A DNA stretch of 64,000 nt from Botryosphaeria dothidea (Eukaryota > Ascomycota > Dothideomycetes > Botryosphaeriales > Botryosphaeriaceae). Where the stretch lies: NCBI GenBank assembly GCA_011503125.2, contig WWBZ02000062.1, positions 3,472,001 through 3,536,000 on the forward strand. The letters are read 5' to 3'. Position numbers and translations under genes: made by a program. Position 1 is the stretch's first letter. Every line of letters begins with the position of its first letter. Below are positions 10,592 to 21,910 of the stretch, piece after piece. The notes under the pieces were generated by a model. It saw only the letters and a list, made by a program, of their open reading frames with translations. It made no database searches and was not told where the DNA came from.

Positions 10592-11623
10592 CTATAAATT
10601 GGCAAGCAGCAGCTCCCCAGCCAACCCAAGCACCAACGCCCCACTAACCACCCACTGGCCCCAAACAAAAAAGTCGCGACAGCTGCGCGGATCCTCCAGA
10701 TCCAGCCGCGCAAGCATCACGACAGCGCCAGCCTCGGCCAGCGCAGCACCAGCAACGAACGGGCCGCGCAGCAGGCCCGCCAGCACGGCCGCCGCCAGCA
10801 AGAACGCGGCCATGGCGCCGACGAGCGCGAACAGGAACCCCTTGGCGCCGTGCCGCACCCGCACCGCCAGCGAGCGCACCCCGGCCTTCAGGTCGTCGCG
10901 CAGGTCCTGGAACGCGTACACCGTGTCGTACGTGACGTTGAACAGCGTCTGCCCGGCGAACAGCGCGACGACGGCCTTGGAGCGCCGCGCGGCGTCGGAC
11001 TGGGGGGAGGGGCCTTCGACGGTGGCCGCGGCGGCGGCGGCGTCGACGAGGAAGACGGCCCACCCGACGGCCGTGCCCAGGCACAGCTGCGGGTAGTCGC
11101 ACAGCCGCTTCATGAAGGGGTACACGAAGGCGAGCGCGGAGACGAGGAGGGCGTGGTGCGTCGCGCGGAGCGGCAGCGTCGCGAGGAGCAGGACGTGCCG
11201 CGCGCCCGCGAGCAGCAGCGTGGTGGCGACGGCGGCGCGGGTGGTGAGCGCGCCGCGGGCCAGCGGGCGCTTCTTGCAGCGCTCCACCTGCCGGTCCAGG
11301 TCCTGGTCGATCGTGTCGTTCCACGCGCAGCCGAAGCTGCGGAGGAGGAGCCCGTCCAGCAGGAAGACGGCGGTCAGCTTGGCCAGCGACGCGGCTGGGG
11401 GAAGCGAGCCGGAAGGGAGCGTGTTGAGCGAGAAGATGAAGCCGATGAAGTAGGGGAAGTAGAAGCCCAGCAGCCCGGCCGGCTTGCTGAAGCGCGTCAG
11501 CTCCAGGTACGGCTTCCAGGGCCGATTGGGCGAGACCTTGCTGGCCTTGGGCGGCAGGGCTGCCGCTTTGGCGGGGATGGTCTGGACTAGCGTGGTCTGC
11601 GACATTTGGTCGTGAAGATGCAC
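10592..11623 (-). CDS. UbiA-family membrane prenyltransferase
   Basis: Single-exon frame of 343 aa, very GC-rich. UbiA enzymes transfer a prenyl chain from its diphosphate to an aromatic acceptor inside a membrane. Motif 1 (NDTIDQDLDR, residues 102-111) and motif 2 (YDTVYAFQDLRDD, residues 232-244) are both present; these Asp residues bind Mg-diphosphate. Several hydrophobic helices follow (near 53-66, 133-166, 184-200 and 262-290), and the length is usual. Start choice: ATG at 11623 or 11605 (second Met, MSQTT). Close functional relatives include 4-hydroxybenzoate polyprenyltransferase and the prenyltransferases of fungal meroterpenoid clusters. The setting beside polyketide synthase remains favours the latter, but this is inference. 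Confidence 0.88.
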   Translation of the reverse strand: MHLHDQMSQTTLVQTIPAKAAALPPKASKVSPNRPWKPYLELTRFSKPAGLLGFYFPYFIGFIFSLNTLPSGSLPPAASLAKLTAVFLLDGLLLRSFGCAWNDTIDQDLDRQVERCKKRPLARGALTTRAAVATTLLLAGARHVLLLATLPLRATHHALLVSALAFVYPFMKRLCDYPQLCLGTAVGWAVFLVDAAAAAATVEGPSPQSDAARRSKAVVALFAGQTLFNVTYDTVYAFQDLRDDLKAGVRSLAVRVRHGAKGFLFALVGAMAAFLLAAAVLAGLLRGPFVAGAALAEAGAVVMLARLDLEDPRSCRDFFVWGQWVVSGALVLGLAGELLLANL

Positions 11624-12282
11624 AAGAAGTTGTGGACGAGTTGCAATGAAGTGTCAGGCCACGGGCTACTTCTGATCATGGCCTCTTCCTTTAACTGTAT
11701 CTGGCGGGTTCGGGCTGCGGCGCCGAACGCCTTGCCTGAAACTTGGTCCGCTTTTGATTCGCTGACCGTCAGACTCCAAAGGTAAAAGTTTTCGGTGGGT
11801 TTGGGCAGTGCTCGGGGGATTTATTGACACACCCATTGCCGCGGCAGATCGGCGAAAATGACACTCACTAACCTCATCAGGCAACTAAAGGCTCGCCTGG
11901 AGCGTCGAAACGCTTTGGCAATACCACCTATCCAACTGACACTCATTTCGACTGTGTAATGACCAAGATCAAGGTGCAGCATTAGGATGGAGCATTCGCA
12001 GGTGGTGTAATCGATGAGAGTCGAATAGTCTTGGGGAAACGAGGGAATCCGCAGGTTTCCCTGCCATTTTGGACTCGAATAGGAAGCACGGTAGGGGAAA
12101 AGAATATTATTGATACATCATGAATGAAGAGTCCATATTTTATGCGGGTCGCCACCGATGTCATCATCCGTCAACATCTACAACTTGTTCTGTCATTTTT
12201 GATAACCCTGGCATGCTCTTCAAAGCAGACATAGTTTCCTGTAACGGTTAGATTCGTCCTAGCTTTCTTTTGAATCTCTGTC
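11624..12282. promoter_or_regulatory. Upstream region of the UbiA gene, otherwise empty
   Basis: About 660 nt between the UbiA start and the 3' end of the next minus-strand gene. It should contain the UbiA promoter. No family-like reading frame seen. Confidence 0.35.
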
Positions 12283-13311
12283 TCAGACATTAAGTGTCAA
12301 CCTGCAAAGATCCGGGTCCTCAGCGAACTTCTCTTTCATAGCCATCATCTCGTCCACATCCCAAGCCGAAAGCACGAAGCGCCCCTTCAGAAATGCCGCC
12401 GCCGGACTCGCTAGCCAGACGGCAAACCCAGCCGGCAAACTCTCGTCATCCCACCGCACGTGTTCCTCCTTGAATCCTGTCCTCTGCATTGATGGCGTGA
12501 ACACTCCTCCCGGATGGAAGCTGTGCACGCGAATACGACTGCCCTCCATCTTGTCGACCTCGGCCTGGACGTTGGCCAACAGCCTAGTGAAGGCGATCTT
12601 GCTAGCACCATAAACCGACAAGCCCGGAACCGTGAAGAATGTGACAATTGACGAGACGTCCAGGATGATTTTCTCTCTTCCCGGCGCCCTCGAGCCGGAC
12701 GTGTCCTTGGGCGCGCGGGTGGGGATGTGCAGCGGGATGGCGGGCGCCTCTGGGGCCAGGAAGGCGCGCACGACGTTCATGTTGCCGACGACGTTGGTCT
12801 CGAAGCTGGCACGAATGGCGTCCGGCGCGTAGTCGACGCTCACGTCGTGCGGCGCGAAGACGGCAGCGCTCGCCACGAGCACGTCGACGTCCCTTTCTTC
12901 CTGTTTTACTCCTTCGCCTTTGCCCTGGTTCAGACGCGTTCGGATGGATGCGAAGACGCCTTCAGTGGCATCCTTGTCGCGGATGTCTAGTTGATACGTC
13001 CATACTTCGGTGTTGGGCCTCGCCTCGCCTCGCAGCTTCGCGGCGGCCTCTGTGAGGATCTCCGCGCGGCGTGCCAGCAAGATGACGGTCGAGGCGCCGG
13101 CAAACGCGAAGCCTCGGGCGATGGCGTAGCCGATGCCTGATGCGCCGCTGGTGACGAGGACGATCTTGCCGGCTGCGGAATTGGCTGGATTTGCGGGGTC
13201 TATTGCGGCATACTGGGACCGGTGCAAGGTTTTGGTCAGGTGGCGTACGCCTGGCGGTTGTGACATGGCGGGTTGAATTACTGGTCGACGTGTAGCGGCT
13301 GGGCGGAGCAT
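12283..13311 (-). CDS. Short-chain dehydrogenase/reductase
   Basis: Single exon, 342 aa, or 327 aa if the second Met (13266, MSQPPGVRH) is the start; both have acceptable contexts. A classical SDR with an extended N-terminus: cofactor motif TSGASGIG at 54-61, adenine-ring Asp in LDIRD (109-112), catalytic Ser221 in DVSS and YGASK with Tyr234/Lys238. Two positions deviate from consensus: the first Gly of TGxxxGIG is Ser, and the NNAG strand reads ASAAV, so cofactor binding may be altered although the Ser-Tyr-Lys triad is intact. It lies in the same direction as the UbiA gene. It could oxidise or reduce an alcohol/ketone in the cluster product. Confidence 0.87.
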   Translation of the reverse strand: MLRPAATRRPVIQPAMSQPPGVRHLTKTLHRSQYAAIDPANPANSAAGKIVLVTSGASGIGYAIARGFAFAGASTVILLARRAEILTEAAAKLRGEARPNTEVWTYQLDIRDKDATEGVFASIRTRLNQGKGEGVKQEERDVDVLVASAAVFAPHDVSVDYAPDAIRASFETNVVGNMNVVRAFLAPEAPAIPLHIPTRAPKDTSGSRAPGREKIILDVSSIVTFFTVPGLSVYGASKIAFTRLLANVQAEVDKMEGSRIRVHSFHPGGVFTPSMQRTGFKEEHVRWDDESLPAGFAVWLASPAAAFLKGRFVLSAWDVDEMMAMKEKFAEDPDLCRLTLNV

Positions 13312-14299
13312 TTATATTGCTTAATCTGCCGAGCAGGCGGTGGTAGATCATGACCCTTCGTGTGGCCGACATTGGCTTGGCGTGGTACATAGATAGTGCT
13401 GAACATGACAAGCATAGCAATTCTTGACTCTGACGACGTCATGTGACATGGGTACAGGAAACTGATGTCATGTAAACATGAACAACACAAAACCTACTTC
13501 AGTGGAGAAGGCGTTGCAAATTCCAAGAACAAAGCAACCACTACCACATGAAATATTGCAGAGTGCTAGCTGTGTAGACATAGGGCAAGTAACAATTTGA
13601 CAAATACCATGCTTAATATTGTGCTAGAACCGTAGATGCGAAGAGGACTTTGGAGTTGATTCAGGCGGAGTGTAAACAAGGCGTTCAAAGAGATGGCCAT
13701 CGTGGCCTTGACCCACACCAAGTCCTTGAAACAAAGAAATCCTATCCATGGTTTGCCTGGCAATGCTTTCGTGATGAAAACGGTATCCTCATTCAATGCA
13801 CCAGATAGTCGAATGATGATCAACCCCCCCTCTGGTAACAGAGTTGCCATGATTCCAGCTCAGAACATGTCGGAGGCTTTGATCAGAGCGGAAGCTACAC
13901 TACCTACTCAGGCTGGTTACCTTACCACGGCATCCACCAGGGGTCATGATAACTCCCAATGTACAATGAATAAGAAATGTGTCTATTAAAATCACCACAG
14001 TGTGTCGTTCGAGGGTAAGAGGAGAGTTGATGTTGGTTTTCTTTGATGACCCCATGCGCCGAGAACGCCCACCCTACCCAAAGCTCTCGACGTCATGGAT
14101 TCTCTTTGAGATGGGGACTAATCATCCCGGCAACACCTGCTTCACTTACCTAGTGAATATCATGGACGCTCTTTAACAGTGTGGGGATATAGTTATCCCC
14201 TGAAGAACTCACTCAAAACTTTCCTTCTGTAATTCTACTTTTTCGAGTGGATGAACGACCGCATTAACCTTCTTCACAACCCATCAAATCCTTAGTGCG
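13312..14299. other. Intergenic, no gene recognised
   Basis: About 990 nt between divergent genes (SDR and GH71 remnant). A short plus-strand frame at 13693-13989 (98 aa) and a minus-strand frame opposite it have no family I recognise; both look like chance or remnants. Confidence 0.4.
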
Positions 14300-15740
14300 A
14301 TGCATTCCCAGAGATCTGTCGTAGTGCTTTTTGCGCTCTGTATTCTTCTTCTCACAGGGCAAGTCGCCTCTCAGAAGCTAGTATTCGCCCACTACATGGT
14401 TCGTTCGTTCCGTGTTAAACACCATGTCCTATTTGTGCTTACTACCTAAACAGGTCGGTACCATCACTCAAAGTCATGCTCGCCAGGATATCGATGATGC
14501 TGCAGCCATGGGTCTTGATGGCTTCGCGCTCAACATCGGTGATCCGACTCAGCCCTTTGTTCGCCAGGCATTGAACTATATGTTTGACTACGCCCGCGGC
14601 AAGTACCCCGAATTCAAGCTCTTCTTCAGTCTTGATCTTTGGGCATCCGGTGGTGCCGGAAAGAAACTTGGCGACTATGACAGTCTCCTTCGTGACTTCA
14701 TGGGCCATGATGCTTACCAGAAAGGCGCCAACGGCTTCCCTTTCGTCAGTACTTTCGGCGATGGAGGAACTAACAAGGAAGCCTGGCTCAATTGGAAGAA
14801 GAAGTGGGCTAACAAGGTATATCTTGTATCCGACTTCGATCAGACTCAGGGATACTACGACGCCCACCCTGGCTAGTGGAGATACTAAGGTGATGTGGTT
14901 GATGGGTTGTTCAGTTGGGAATCCACTTGGCCAAAGTCCGGCTCGAGGAACACTGACGACTGCTCCCTTGACAAGACTGTTGCTGGCGGTGCTACGCAGC
15001 AGAAGAAGTCTTACATGATTGGTACGGCCATCTACTTCTTCCCCTATTCAACCAGCTGACAACAATGGCTACAGGTCTCAGTATGCTCCAATACAAGAAC
15101 GCCGTAAGTCTCGCATTCACCTCAACATCTGTCAAACATCTACTAACAAAGACAGTACGGTGCCCGTCTCTGGCGCGCCGACGAATACCTCCTCACGCAG
15201 CGCATGAAATCCATCCTCGCCATGTCCCCCGCGCCCGAATACGTCGAGATCCTCACCTGGGTACTGCTTCCCCTCCCACCCTCCCTATCGCCCACACGAC
15301 TAACGCCCGCCCTCAACCCGAGCCGCCCCGCCGTCGGCGCCATCTGGTACAAGCCGGTCAGCTCGCAGACGCGCTGCGCCGAGGGCGGCGGGCAGTACGC
15401 GCAGAAGCCGCTCGGGTACGACGCCGCGAGGGACGTGGTGGCGTGGGCGGTTGTCGTCGGGAACGGGAACGACGTGGCCGGGTGGAAGGTCAAGATGTGG
15501 AGCGGCGGCGTGCAGGTGGGTGGGACGGTGGCGCTGGTGCCGGTGCTGAACAGCGGGGTGTTTGACGCGCTGAATGTCGGGAATCAGCGGCTGGAGGTGC
15601 TGAACAAGGAGAATCGGGTGGTGATGAGGGCGGCGGGTGGGCGGTGCGTGACGAAGGCCTGTCCGGAAGGGATTTACAATTTGAATCCGCAGGTGGTGGG
15701 ACTGCAGATGGGGATGGATAGTCCCACATGTAAGCCTTAG
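14300..15740 (+). pseudogene. GH71 alpha-1,3-glucanase (mutanase) pseudogene
   Basis: A secreted glucanase of family GH71, broken. Readable exons: 14300-14398 (signal peptide, then KLVFAHYM), 14454-~15021, 15075-15103, 15156-15260 and the C-terminal part to 15740. The second exon has typical GH71 text (DIDDAAAMGLDGFALNIGD, then LFFSLDLW). Two in-frame stops, TAG at 14874-14876 and TAA at 14886-14888, fall where the family has Trp around the GDVVDGLFSW block, and the frame continues unchanged past them. Both can arise from TGG by G-to-A changes. After EILTW (15260) the intron donor and branch site remain, but the following part (the segment around the family's conserved NDxxESHY) is missing and the text resumes with AIWYKP of the C-terminal domain. 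Stops plus deletion make it non-functional. Confidence 0.85.
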
Positions 15741-15956
15741 CTCCCCACGGGCGAGAAATGACAGGAACGGATGGGCTTTAAGTCTGATGAAAACATGTTT
15801 TACTTATCAACAACAACGGCACCAGAAACTTCAGATTGTCACACATTGGACCAGCCAAAACATGGTGTAGTCAGAAGCGAAAGGAGTTCATTCGTTTAAG
15901 AGAAATATATACTAACTATTGGATAAAAAAACACTCAATCGTTGTCTCAGAGAGCC

Positions 15957-17197
15957 TCAAGTTTCAGTGATGTTGACCTCCGCCTGTGCCTCCTTGGAAA
16001 GCGTCTCACGTCTGCTCGTGCTCTGCGGGTCAAGGAACGGCCGTTCGCCAAGGCTCACGGCACGCTGTCCAGTCCTCGACCCCAGTCCATCGTAGTCATA
16101 GGTGGCAGTGTGGTAGACGCTGCGGTTGTCCCAGATGGCAAGGTCATTGGGGTTCTGCCACCTATGACGGACCTGCAAGTCATGATTGTCCACAATCAAA
16201 CGGACGAACCACTTCAGGAAAGTCTCGGACTCTTCTTCGGTGAGCTCATTGATCCTCTTGGCGTGGTGGCCAACAGCGAAGACGGACTTCCAACCAGTGA
16301 CTGGGTTGGTGCGGATGATGGGATGGGTGGCCTTGAGTTCCGTGCCGACGTTCTCGGGTGCGCCACGAGGCTTGCTGTAGAGTTCGAAGCCGTTGTTCTT
16401 TGCGGCTTCCTTGAAGATTGGCTGGGCATAAGTGCCAGTGAGAGACTCAAGAAGCTTCTGGATCGGAGGGGAAAGGCGGTCGTAGACCTCGTAGCCCGAA
16501 GCCCAGAGAGTGTCTGGAGAACAGATGAGTACTTGCATTTGCCGGGTAGTTCAGGAATCTTCACGTACCGCCACCAGTCTTGGGAAGCTCTGTCAAACGA
16601 AGAAGGGCATAGTCACTTGGGACTGGCTCAAAGGTGATGTCGCTATGCCAGCCATCAGCGTGGCTTTGCTTCTTCCTGTATGGAGTGTTGGCATAGAGCT
16701 TCTTCTGTTGCTCGGAGGAGATGACGCTGATCTCATCATCCTTGCCTCCCAGTGTCCTCCCACTGTTGGAAACAGGGTGGATGTGGAGGCCGGAAGTCTT
16801 GGGCTTGTCTGAATTCCAGGAGAGTTTGCCGAGGCGATTCACCAACTGCTTCTGAAGTTCATTGGTAATTTCATCCTGCTTGCGGAAGAAGACAACCCCG
16901 CGCTGGGAAACTGCGACGAGGAATCAATCAATGACTACTCAGACATTCTAAAGCATGTGATCTCTTACTTGTGATGGCCAAATCACGCAAAAGTTCATCC
17001 GAGTTGGGAGCTTCGAGCCACTCTTTCAAGCTGGCATTCGGAAACTCTCTGCCAATGACTGGAGTGACGTCAAAGTACTCATACTTGTCAAGAGCTCTGC
17101 TAAGCTTCAGCGGCTCCTTATGCTCAGGAGTGGCTGAGCCAAGCTTCTCCTTGGTGTTGTCGACCAAGGTCTGGGCTGTCTGTGTGAGGGTCGACAT
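15957..17197 (-). CDS. TauD/TfdA-family 2-oxoglutarate dioxygenase, copy 2
   Basis: Three exons: 17197-16969, 16910-16569 and 16513-15957, giving 375 aa. Iron ligands: HxD in GWHSDITFE (about His165/Asp167) and the distal His in NRSVYHTATYDYDG; the C-terminal Arg-rich end is present. Clearly a paralogue of the six-exon gene at 4681: shared blocks include PNSDELLRDLAIT, RGVVFF, DTLWASGYEVYDRLS and RTNPVTGWKS, and introns 1 and 2 are at identical positions. The other three introns of copy 1 are absent here. There is no presequence-like N-terminus, so it is probably cytosolic. Expected reaction: oxidation of a small substrate using Fe(II), O2 and 2-oxoglutarate. Divergent from the MFS gene, so the two may share regulation. 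Confidence 0.92.
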
Positions 17198-18304
17198 GCT
17201 TCGGGGATTAATCTGGCGTAAGTTTGAAGAACACTAGTCAATGCGAGTGCTCCCAGGTGCAGTGCCTGAGACGGACGTTCACTTAAATTGCTGATTCTGG
17301 AAGATAACATGAAGCGGGATGTCGGCGCACCGCCATTCTGGTACGCTATTGCGCCATAGTCCTTACCTCCGTCTCCGCACGCACGCTTGAACGAGCATTG
17401 GTGAACCGCGAAATGGTGGGGTAATACGCTTCAAAGGATTGGATCGAAACTATGCCGTTATGCATCTCCTTGCGCTCGTCATAGATAAGTAGCCGATGAG
17501 GCAAAGCGATTGCAAACCATGCAGATAATTCAGAAGCAATGGTATTACGTCAGATTGCTTTCCGAGAACAGCCACTCCTGTTGCAACCACGAATGATCCA
17601 CGACATCTCCGCGCATCATCAACCAATATTCTTCTTCGAAAAAGTAAGCGTTAAACATTTTCTACGGGGTTGCAAACCGATTATGACACTCGAGAAACTG
17701 GTGAAGCTCCGATGTTCGCATCGAGGAAGAGTCAACCCCGCACAAGATGGTCAATAAGTCCCGTTAATTGCGTGATGTCAACAAAGTCTGGGCAACGTCC
17801 TCACCAATGAAAACCTCTTGGTACTGGCTGATCTGCGGCTGGAGAGTCGGGATAGCCTGTAATGAGCCGAAAGTGGATATGTGGATATTCCATGGCGTCC
17901 TTGTTTGGTGTTGTTGGTCGAGTCGGCTGACTCCTGCCTGAGGAAGACAACCCGAGCCATAAACGGGCCAACACGTCCAATCCCCGTGCTACTTCCATCC
18001 ACATCGTTACAGCCAAGAACACATGCCGCGTCTTGTCGGCTTCAGATTGAACGGTACAAAAAAGCACAGCGTCAAATTCTTCAGCTCGTCCGTTTCAACC
18101 CTGTTATTCGCCTTACCTGAAGGGCAAACGTCCCGAGGAGGCGCTCCAGACCGGGCTGCTAAACCCGCCACATAGTACCAAGACCTGCTCTGGACAACCC
18201 TTGCGTGATAATTGGCAAAATAAACATATCCGTGGCGCTGGGTTGCTTTTATCTCGCTTCTGTATTTCAGCTGCAGCTCTACTAATTAAGCCGGTACATC
18301 AAGT
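17198..18304. promoter_or_regulatory. Divergent upstream region (TauD-2 / MFS permease)
   Basis: About 1.1 kb between the start codons of copy-2 dioxygenase and the permease. No coding sequence recognised. The head-to-head layout suggests co-regulation of an uptake protein and the enzyme. Confidence 0.4.
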
Positions 18305-20583
18305 ATGACTTCTCCTTCACAAGCCTCGGAACTCATACCTCTACTCGCTCACGCCGAAGATATGGCTTCAGGTGCAGACGAGTTCGGTGGACCTCCGGTC
18401 GATAAAAATCCTCAAAACACTATCCCGGTTCCATACGAGGAAGAGAATAATGCGAAAAAGGCGCCAATCGTCGATGTTCAGAAAGAGTCCGATGACCTGC
18501 TGTTGAGCCATCCAGGTTCCGAAAGGAGATTTTGGTATCAACGAGGCACCAAATTTGATTCCTCTGCCATCGCCACTCAGCGCTCCGTTTTTGATGATCC
18601 GGATCTTGCGAAACATTACCAACCCCGAGCTGATTGGGAAAACATTCATCGATTCGACCCTTCGGCAAGGTGGACATGGGCCGAGGAATACGTAGGTGGT
18701 AAACAGCCCTGAACGCCGACCAAAAACTGACACTTGCAGAAACTCATTCGTAAAATTGATCTTCGAATTATGGTATTTGCTTGTATCATGTTCATGAGTT
18801 TGGTATGGACGATTCCTCTCCCCGCCGCGTGCCACAGGCTCACGTGAAGCAGGAGCTCGACCGTTCCAATCTACAACAAGCCCTTACGGATAATTTTCTG
18901 GGCGACCTTGGCATGAACACTAACGACTACAACCTTGGAAATACTGTGTTCAAGCTTTCATTCCTCTGTGCTGAGCTGCCGTCACAGCTAGTCAGTAAGT
19001 GGATGGGTCCTGATCGATGGATCCCCACCCAGATGGTTCTATGGTCTATCGTAGCCTCCGCCCAATTCAAACTTCAGGGTCGTCCTGCGTTCCTTGCCTG
19101 TAGGGCTCTTCTAGGTATCCTTCAGGGAGGTTTCATTCCAGATGTAAGCTCCACATGCGCTGGTCTTTCACATCAAGTTACTGATCTTCCCAGGTTATTT
19201 TGTACCTTTCGTACTTCTACAAGCACCATGAACTCTCCCTTCGTCTGGGTTTCTTCTGGACCGCTATGAGCATTGCAGACATATTGGCTAGCTTCCTCGC
19301 TTATGGAATCTTGCATTTGAGGGGCCATGAGGGCCACGCCGGCTGGCGCTGGCTCTTCTTGCTTGAAGTGAGCGATCATTTAGCATCTGAAGACTATGAT
19401 GAACTGACACTCCTAGGGTATCTTGACGCTGACCATAGGCCTGGTTGCGTACATCCTAATGCCTCCCGGACCCACCCAAACCGCTAACTGGGCGCGGGGC
19501 AAGAAGGGTTGGTTCAATGAAAGGTCTGCTCAACCGAGTTTTATATCAATCAATCACTGCTGACCTTGAAACAGAGAGGAGACCATCATGGTCAATCGGG
19601 TGATTCGAGAGGATCCGAGCAAGTCTGATATGCACAACCGAGAGGCCCTTACTCCGAGGATGCTATGGCAGAGCTTGAAGGACTACGATATCTGGCCGCT
19701 GTACCTTCTTGGGCTTACTTTCCAGATCCCCATGAGTGAGAATACCTCCCAAATACATAATGGCGTCATGATCTGACTTCCAAAATAGCTACTCCTCAAA
19801 ACTATCTTACACTGACCCTCAAGTCGCTCGGCTTTAACACGTTCACTACCAATCTTCTCGTCATCCCCTCTCAGGTAAGCATGATGTCGAAGCACTTTGA
19901 TTACACATCCTCACGATTAGAATTTAGGTAATACACATCTTCACAATGCTCAGCCTCACGTATCTTGCAGAGGTCAGAAGCAGTCTCTCTATGACCGCTT
20001 TGATATCTCAGATATGGGCATTCCCTTTTGTTCTTGTTCTGTACGTGTTGAACATTAACAACCTCAACCAATGGATTGCCTGGGTTATCATGACTCTCTT
20101 CTTGAGTTATCCATCACGTAAGACACACATCCCGCGACATAGAACTATTAGATGGACTGACACCATCCAGCGCATCCAATCCAAGTGGCTTGGAACTCCC
20201 GCATCTCAAACACGGTCCGTTCTCGAACTGTCTCAGCAGCAATGTACAACATGTTTGTCCAAACAAGTGGCATCATCTCGTCGAATATCTATCGTGAAGG
20301 TAAGTCCATCTCTTCCGCATGCTACTCACAGTAAATCGATCATCTGCTAAGCTGTCTTCGAAACGCAGACGATAAGCCCCGATACCGACGTGGAAACCGC
20401 GCCCTCCTGGCCATCAACATCATGAACATTATCCTGTATCTCCTGACCAAGGCATACTATGTCTGGCGCAATAAGACGAAGGCGAGGAAATGGGACGCTA
20501 TGACTCCGGAGCAGCGAGAGGAGTACCTGGCCACGACAACAGATAAGGGTAACAAGAGATTGGACTTCCAGTTTGCTCATTGA
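18305..20583 (+). CDS. MFS permease, Dal5/anion:cation symporter family
   Basis: Ten exons: 18305-18691, 18740-18802, 18853-19143, 19194-19367, 19417-19523, 19575-19735, 19789-19874, 19928-20117, 20171-20299 and 20369-20583. They join in frame to about 600 aa with no stop or shift. Family marks: [16 protein letters not shown] after TM1, the SKWMGPDRW loop, [27 protein letters not shown] in the central loop, [13 protein letters not shown] and [20 protein letters not shown]. These are typical of the fungal allantoate (Dal5)-like group, which carries small carboxylates, ureides, vitamins or sulfonates across the plasma membrane. The cytosolic N-terminus is long (about 150 aa). It is one of the best-preserved genes in the window. 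Substrate inferred from the family only. Confidence 0.92.
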
Positions 20584-21297
20584 GCGTCTGCTCAAATTTT
20601 TCATTGCACATATCATGTAGACGTCGAGATCAAGACGGGAGCGAAGAGGATACGCAACATGTGAGGGCAGAAACATCTGGCAAAAACGTAGAGATGACGA
20701 ATTAAAGACGGGAAAATATCATCATTCGCGCAACTCATAATTCGAGAATAGGAACCGACTCCGGCTGCATTTGAAACACGGATTATTATCTTGAACTCTA
20801 AGCCAACTAATCCTGAATATTACCTCGGAGCTACATAATGACGAAATGGAACGTATTGCCTTCATCATGATGTCCTGAGTTCTGCACTAAGACAGACGTA
20901 GTCGTTGCAGCATATGGTTAGTGAATACTTACTAATTTCGCCACTCTGATTTTCAGTGTTATAACGGGTCTTCCGATCGATTTCAAGCCCCAGTGTCAAA
21001 GTTTGGATCGCGTACGCTAGAGTTGCACATGTCAAGTGGCTCGCTCCACAGCTGTGGAGCTTCCTGCGTCGTATAGCACTCCTCCAACAATCACATTTGG
21101 AGTCGAGTGGCGGCGCCCCATTCCGGCTGATCACCTTCCGCCCTTCCTCCGTGGCCCTTTCTTCGAACCCTTTACGAGGGCCTTAGTCAGGATCCGGCGG
21201 CAGCCTTTTCTCATCTATCAGCAGCCAACGGAGCGTCTCCAGAGTCATCTCACCCCGCCCTTACTTTATGGAAAAGCTCATACCTGGTGATGAGGTT
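20584..21297. other. Intergenic, no gene recognised
   Basis: About 710 nt between the permease stop and the hydrolase remnant. No recognisable coding text on either strand. Confidence 0.4.
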
Positions 21298-21621
21298 TCA
21301 GTCTGACCAACTGAATAGGTATGCCGAAAATAGCTGTCGCACTCGCCGTTGGGATGTTTGGTCGTTGAACATGTAGCCGCTGGCACGGAAGTAGTTGGAG
21401 GCGCGCAAGAAGGCACGGCGCGTAGACACGAAATCGCTAGCCATCAAGGCTTCCTGAGCACGCGCGGCTGCCTGCTCGGCCTGGGCAGTCCAGGCGCGGC
21501 GCCAGCTGTCAGGGTCGTTGTCACGGATCTTAGCGGCGGCTTGCAGGCATTCGGCCACCTCTGCGCCGCCAAAGCGCACGAACTCGAAATTGAAAAACGT
21601 GGATTGGAAGAAACGATGCAC
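21298..21621 (-). pseudogene. Alpha/beta-hydrolase, N-terminal fragment
   Basis: A 107-aa frame on the minus strand matches only the N-terminal helical cap region of fungal FrsA/2,6-dihydropseudooxynicotine-hydrolase-like enzymes: FVRFGGAEVAECLQAAAKI, DPDSWRRAWTAQAEQAA, then RRAFLRASNYFRASGYMF. A functional protein would be around 400 aa with a Ser-Asp-His hydrolase core. Here the family text stops after about 85 residues, nothing of the core is seen downstream to 20584, and the frame closes at 21298. It lies head-to-head with the polyketide synthase remnant, a common pairing in fungal clusters where such hydrolases release or modify the product. I read it as truncated. Confidence 0.65.
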
Positions 21622-21910
21622 GGCGGTAGCAACTGCTTCTTATGGGATGCGCGCGCAAGCTTTGAATAGGCATTCTCAGTCTGATTTCGGGTGTCGGCGT
21701 CGGCGTCAGTATCAGACTCAAGGTTAGAGGCAGGAGCTTCACTAGTCGGAACCCACTCCTCGGACGGGCTGTGCCTCTCCCGGCCCGGTCGGTTGCGAAT
21801 GCGAAGCGCGGGATGAACGGCATCGAGTTATTCGGGATGGATGATATTGAGATGAAGACTGCAGTCATTTTGGTGCCGCAGCCCCTCGCTACAGCTCCCC
21901 CAGTGCACGC

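Noticed and set aside
10850..11590. 246-aa plus-strand frame
   Set aside because: Antisense shadow of the GC-rich UbiA gene.
13693..13989. 98-aa plus-strand frame and its antisense partner
   Set aside because: No recognised family or splice continuation; left unannotated rather than guessed.
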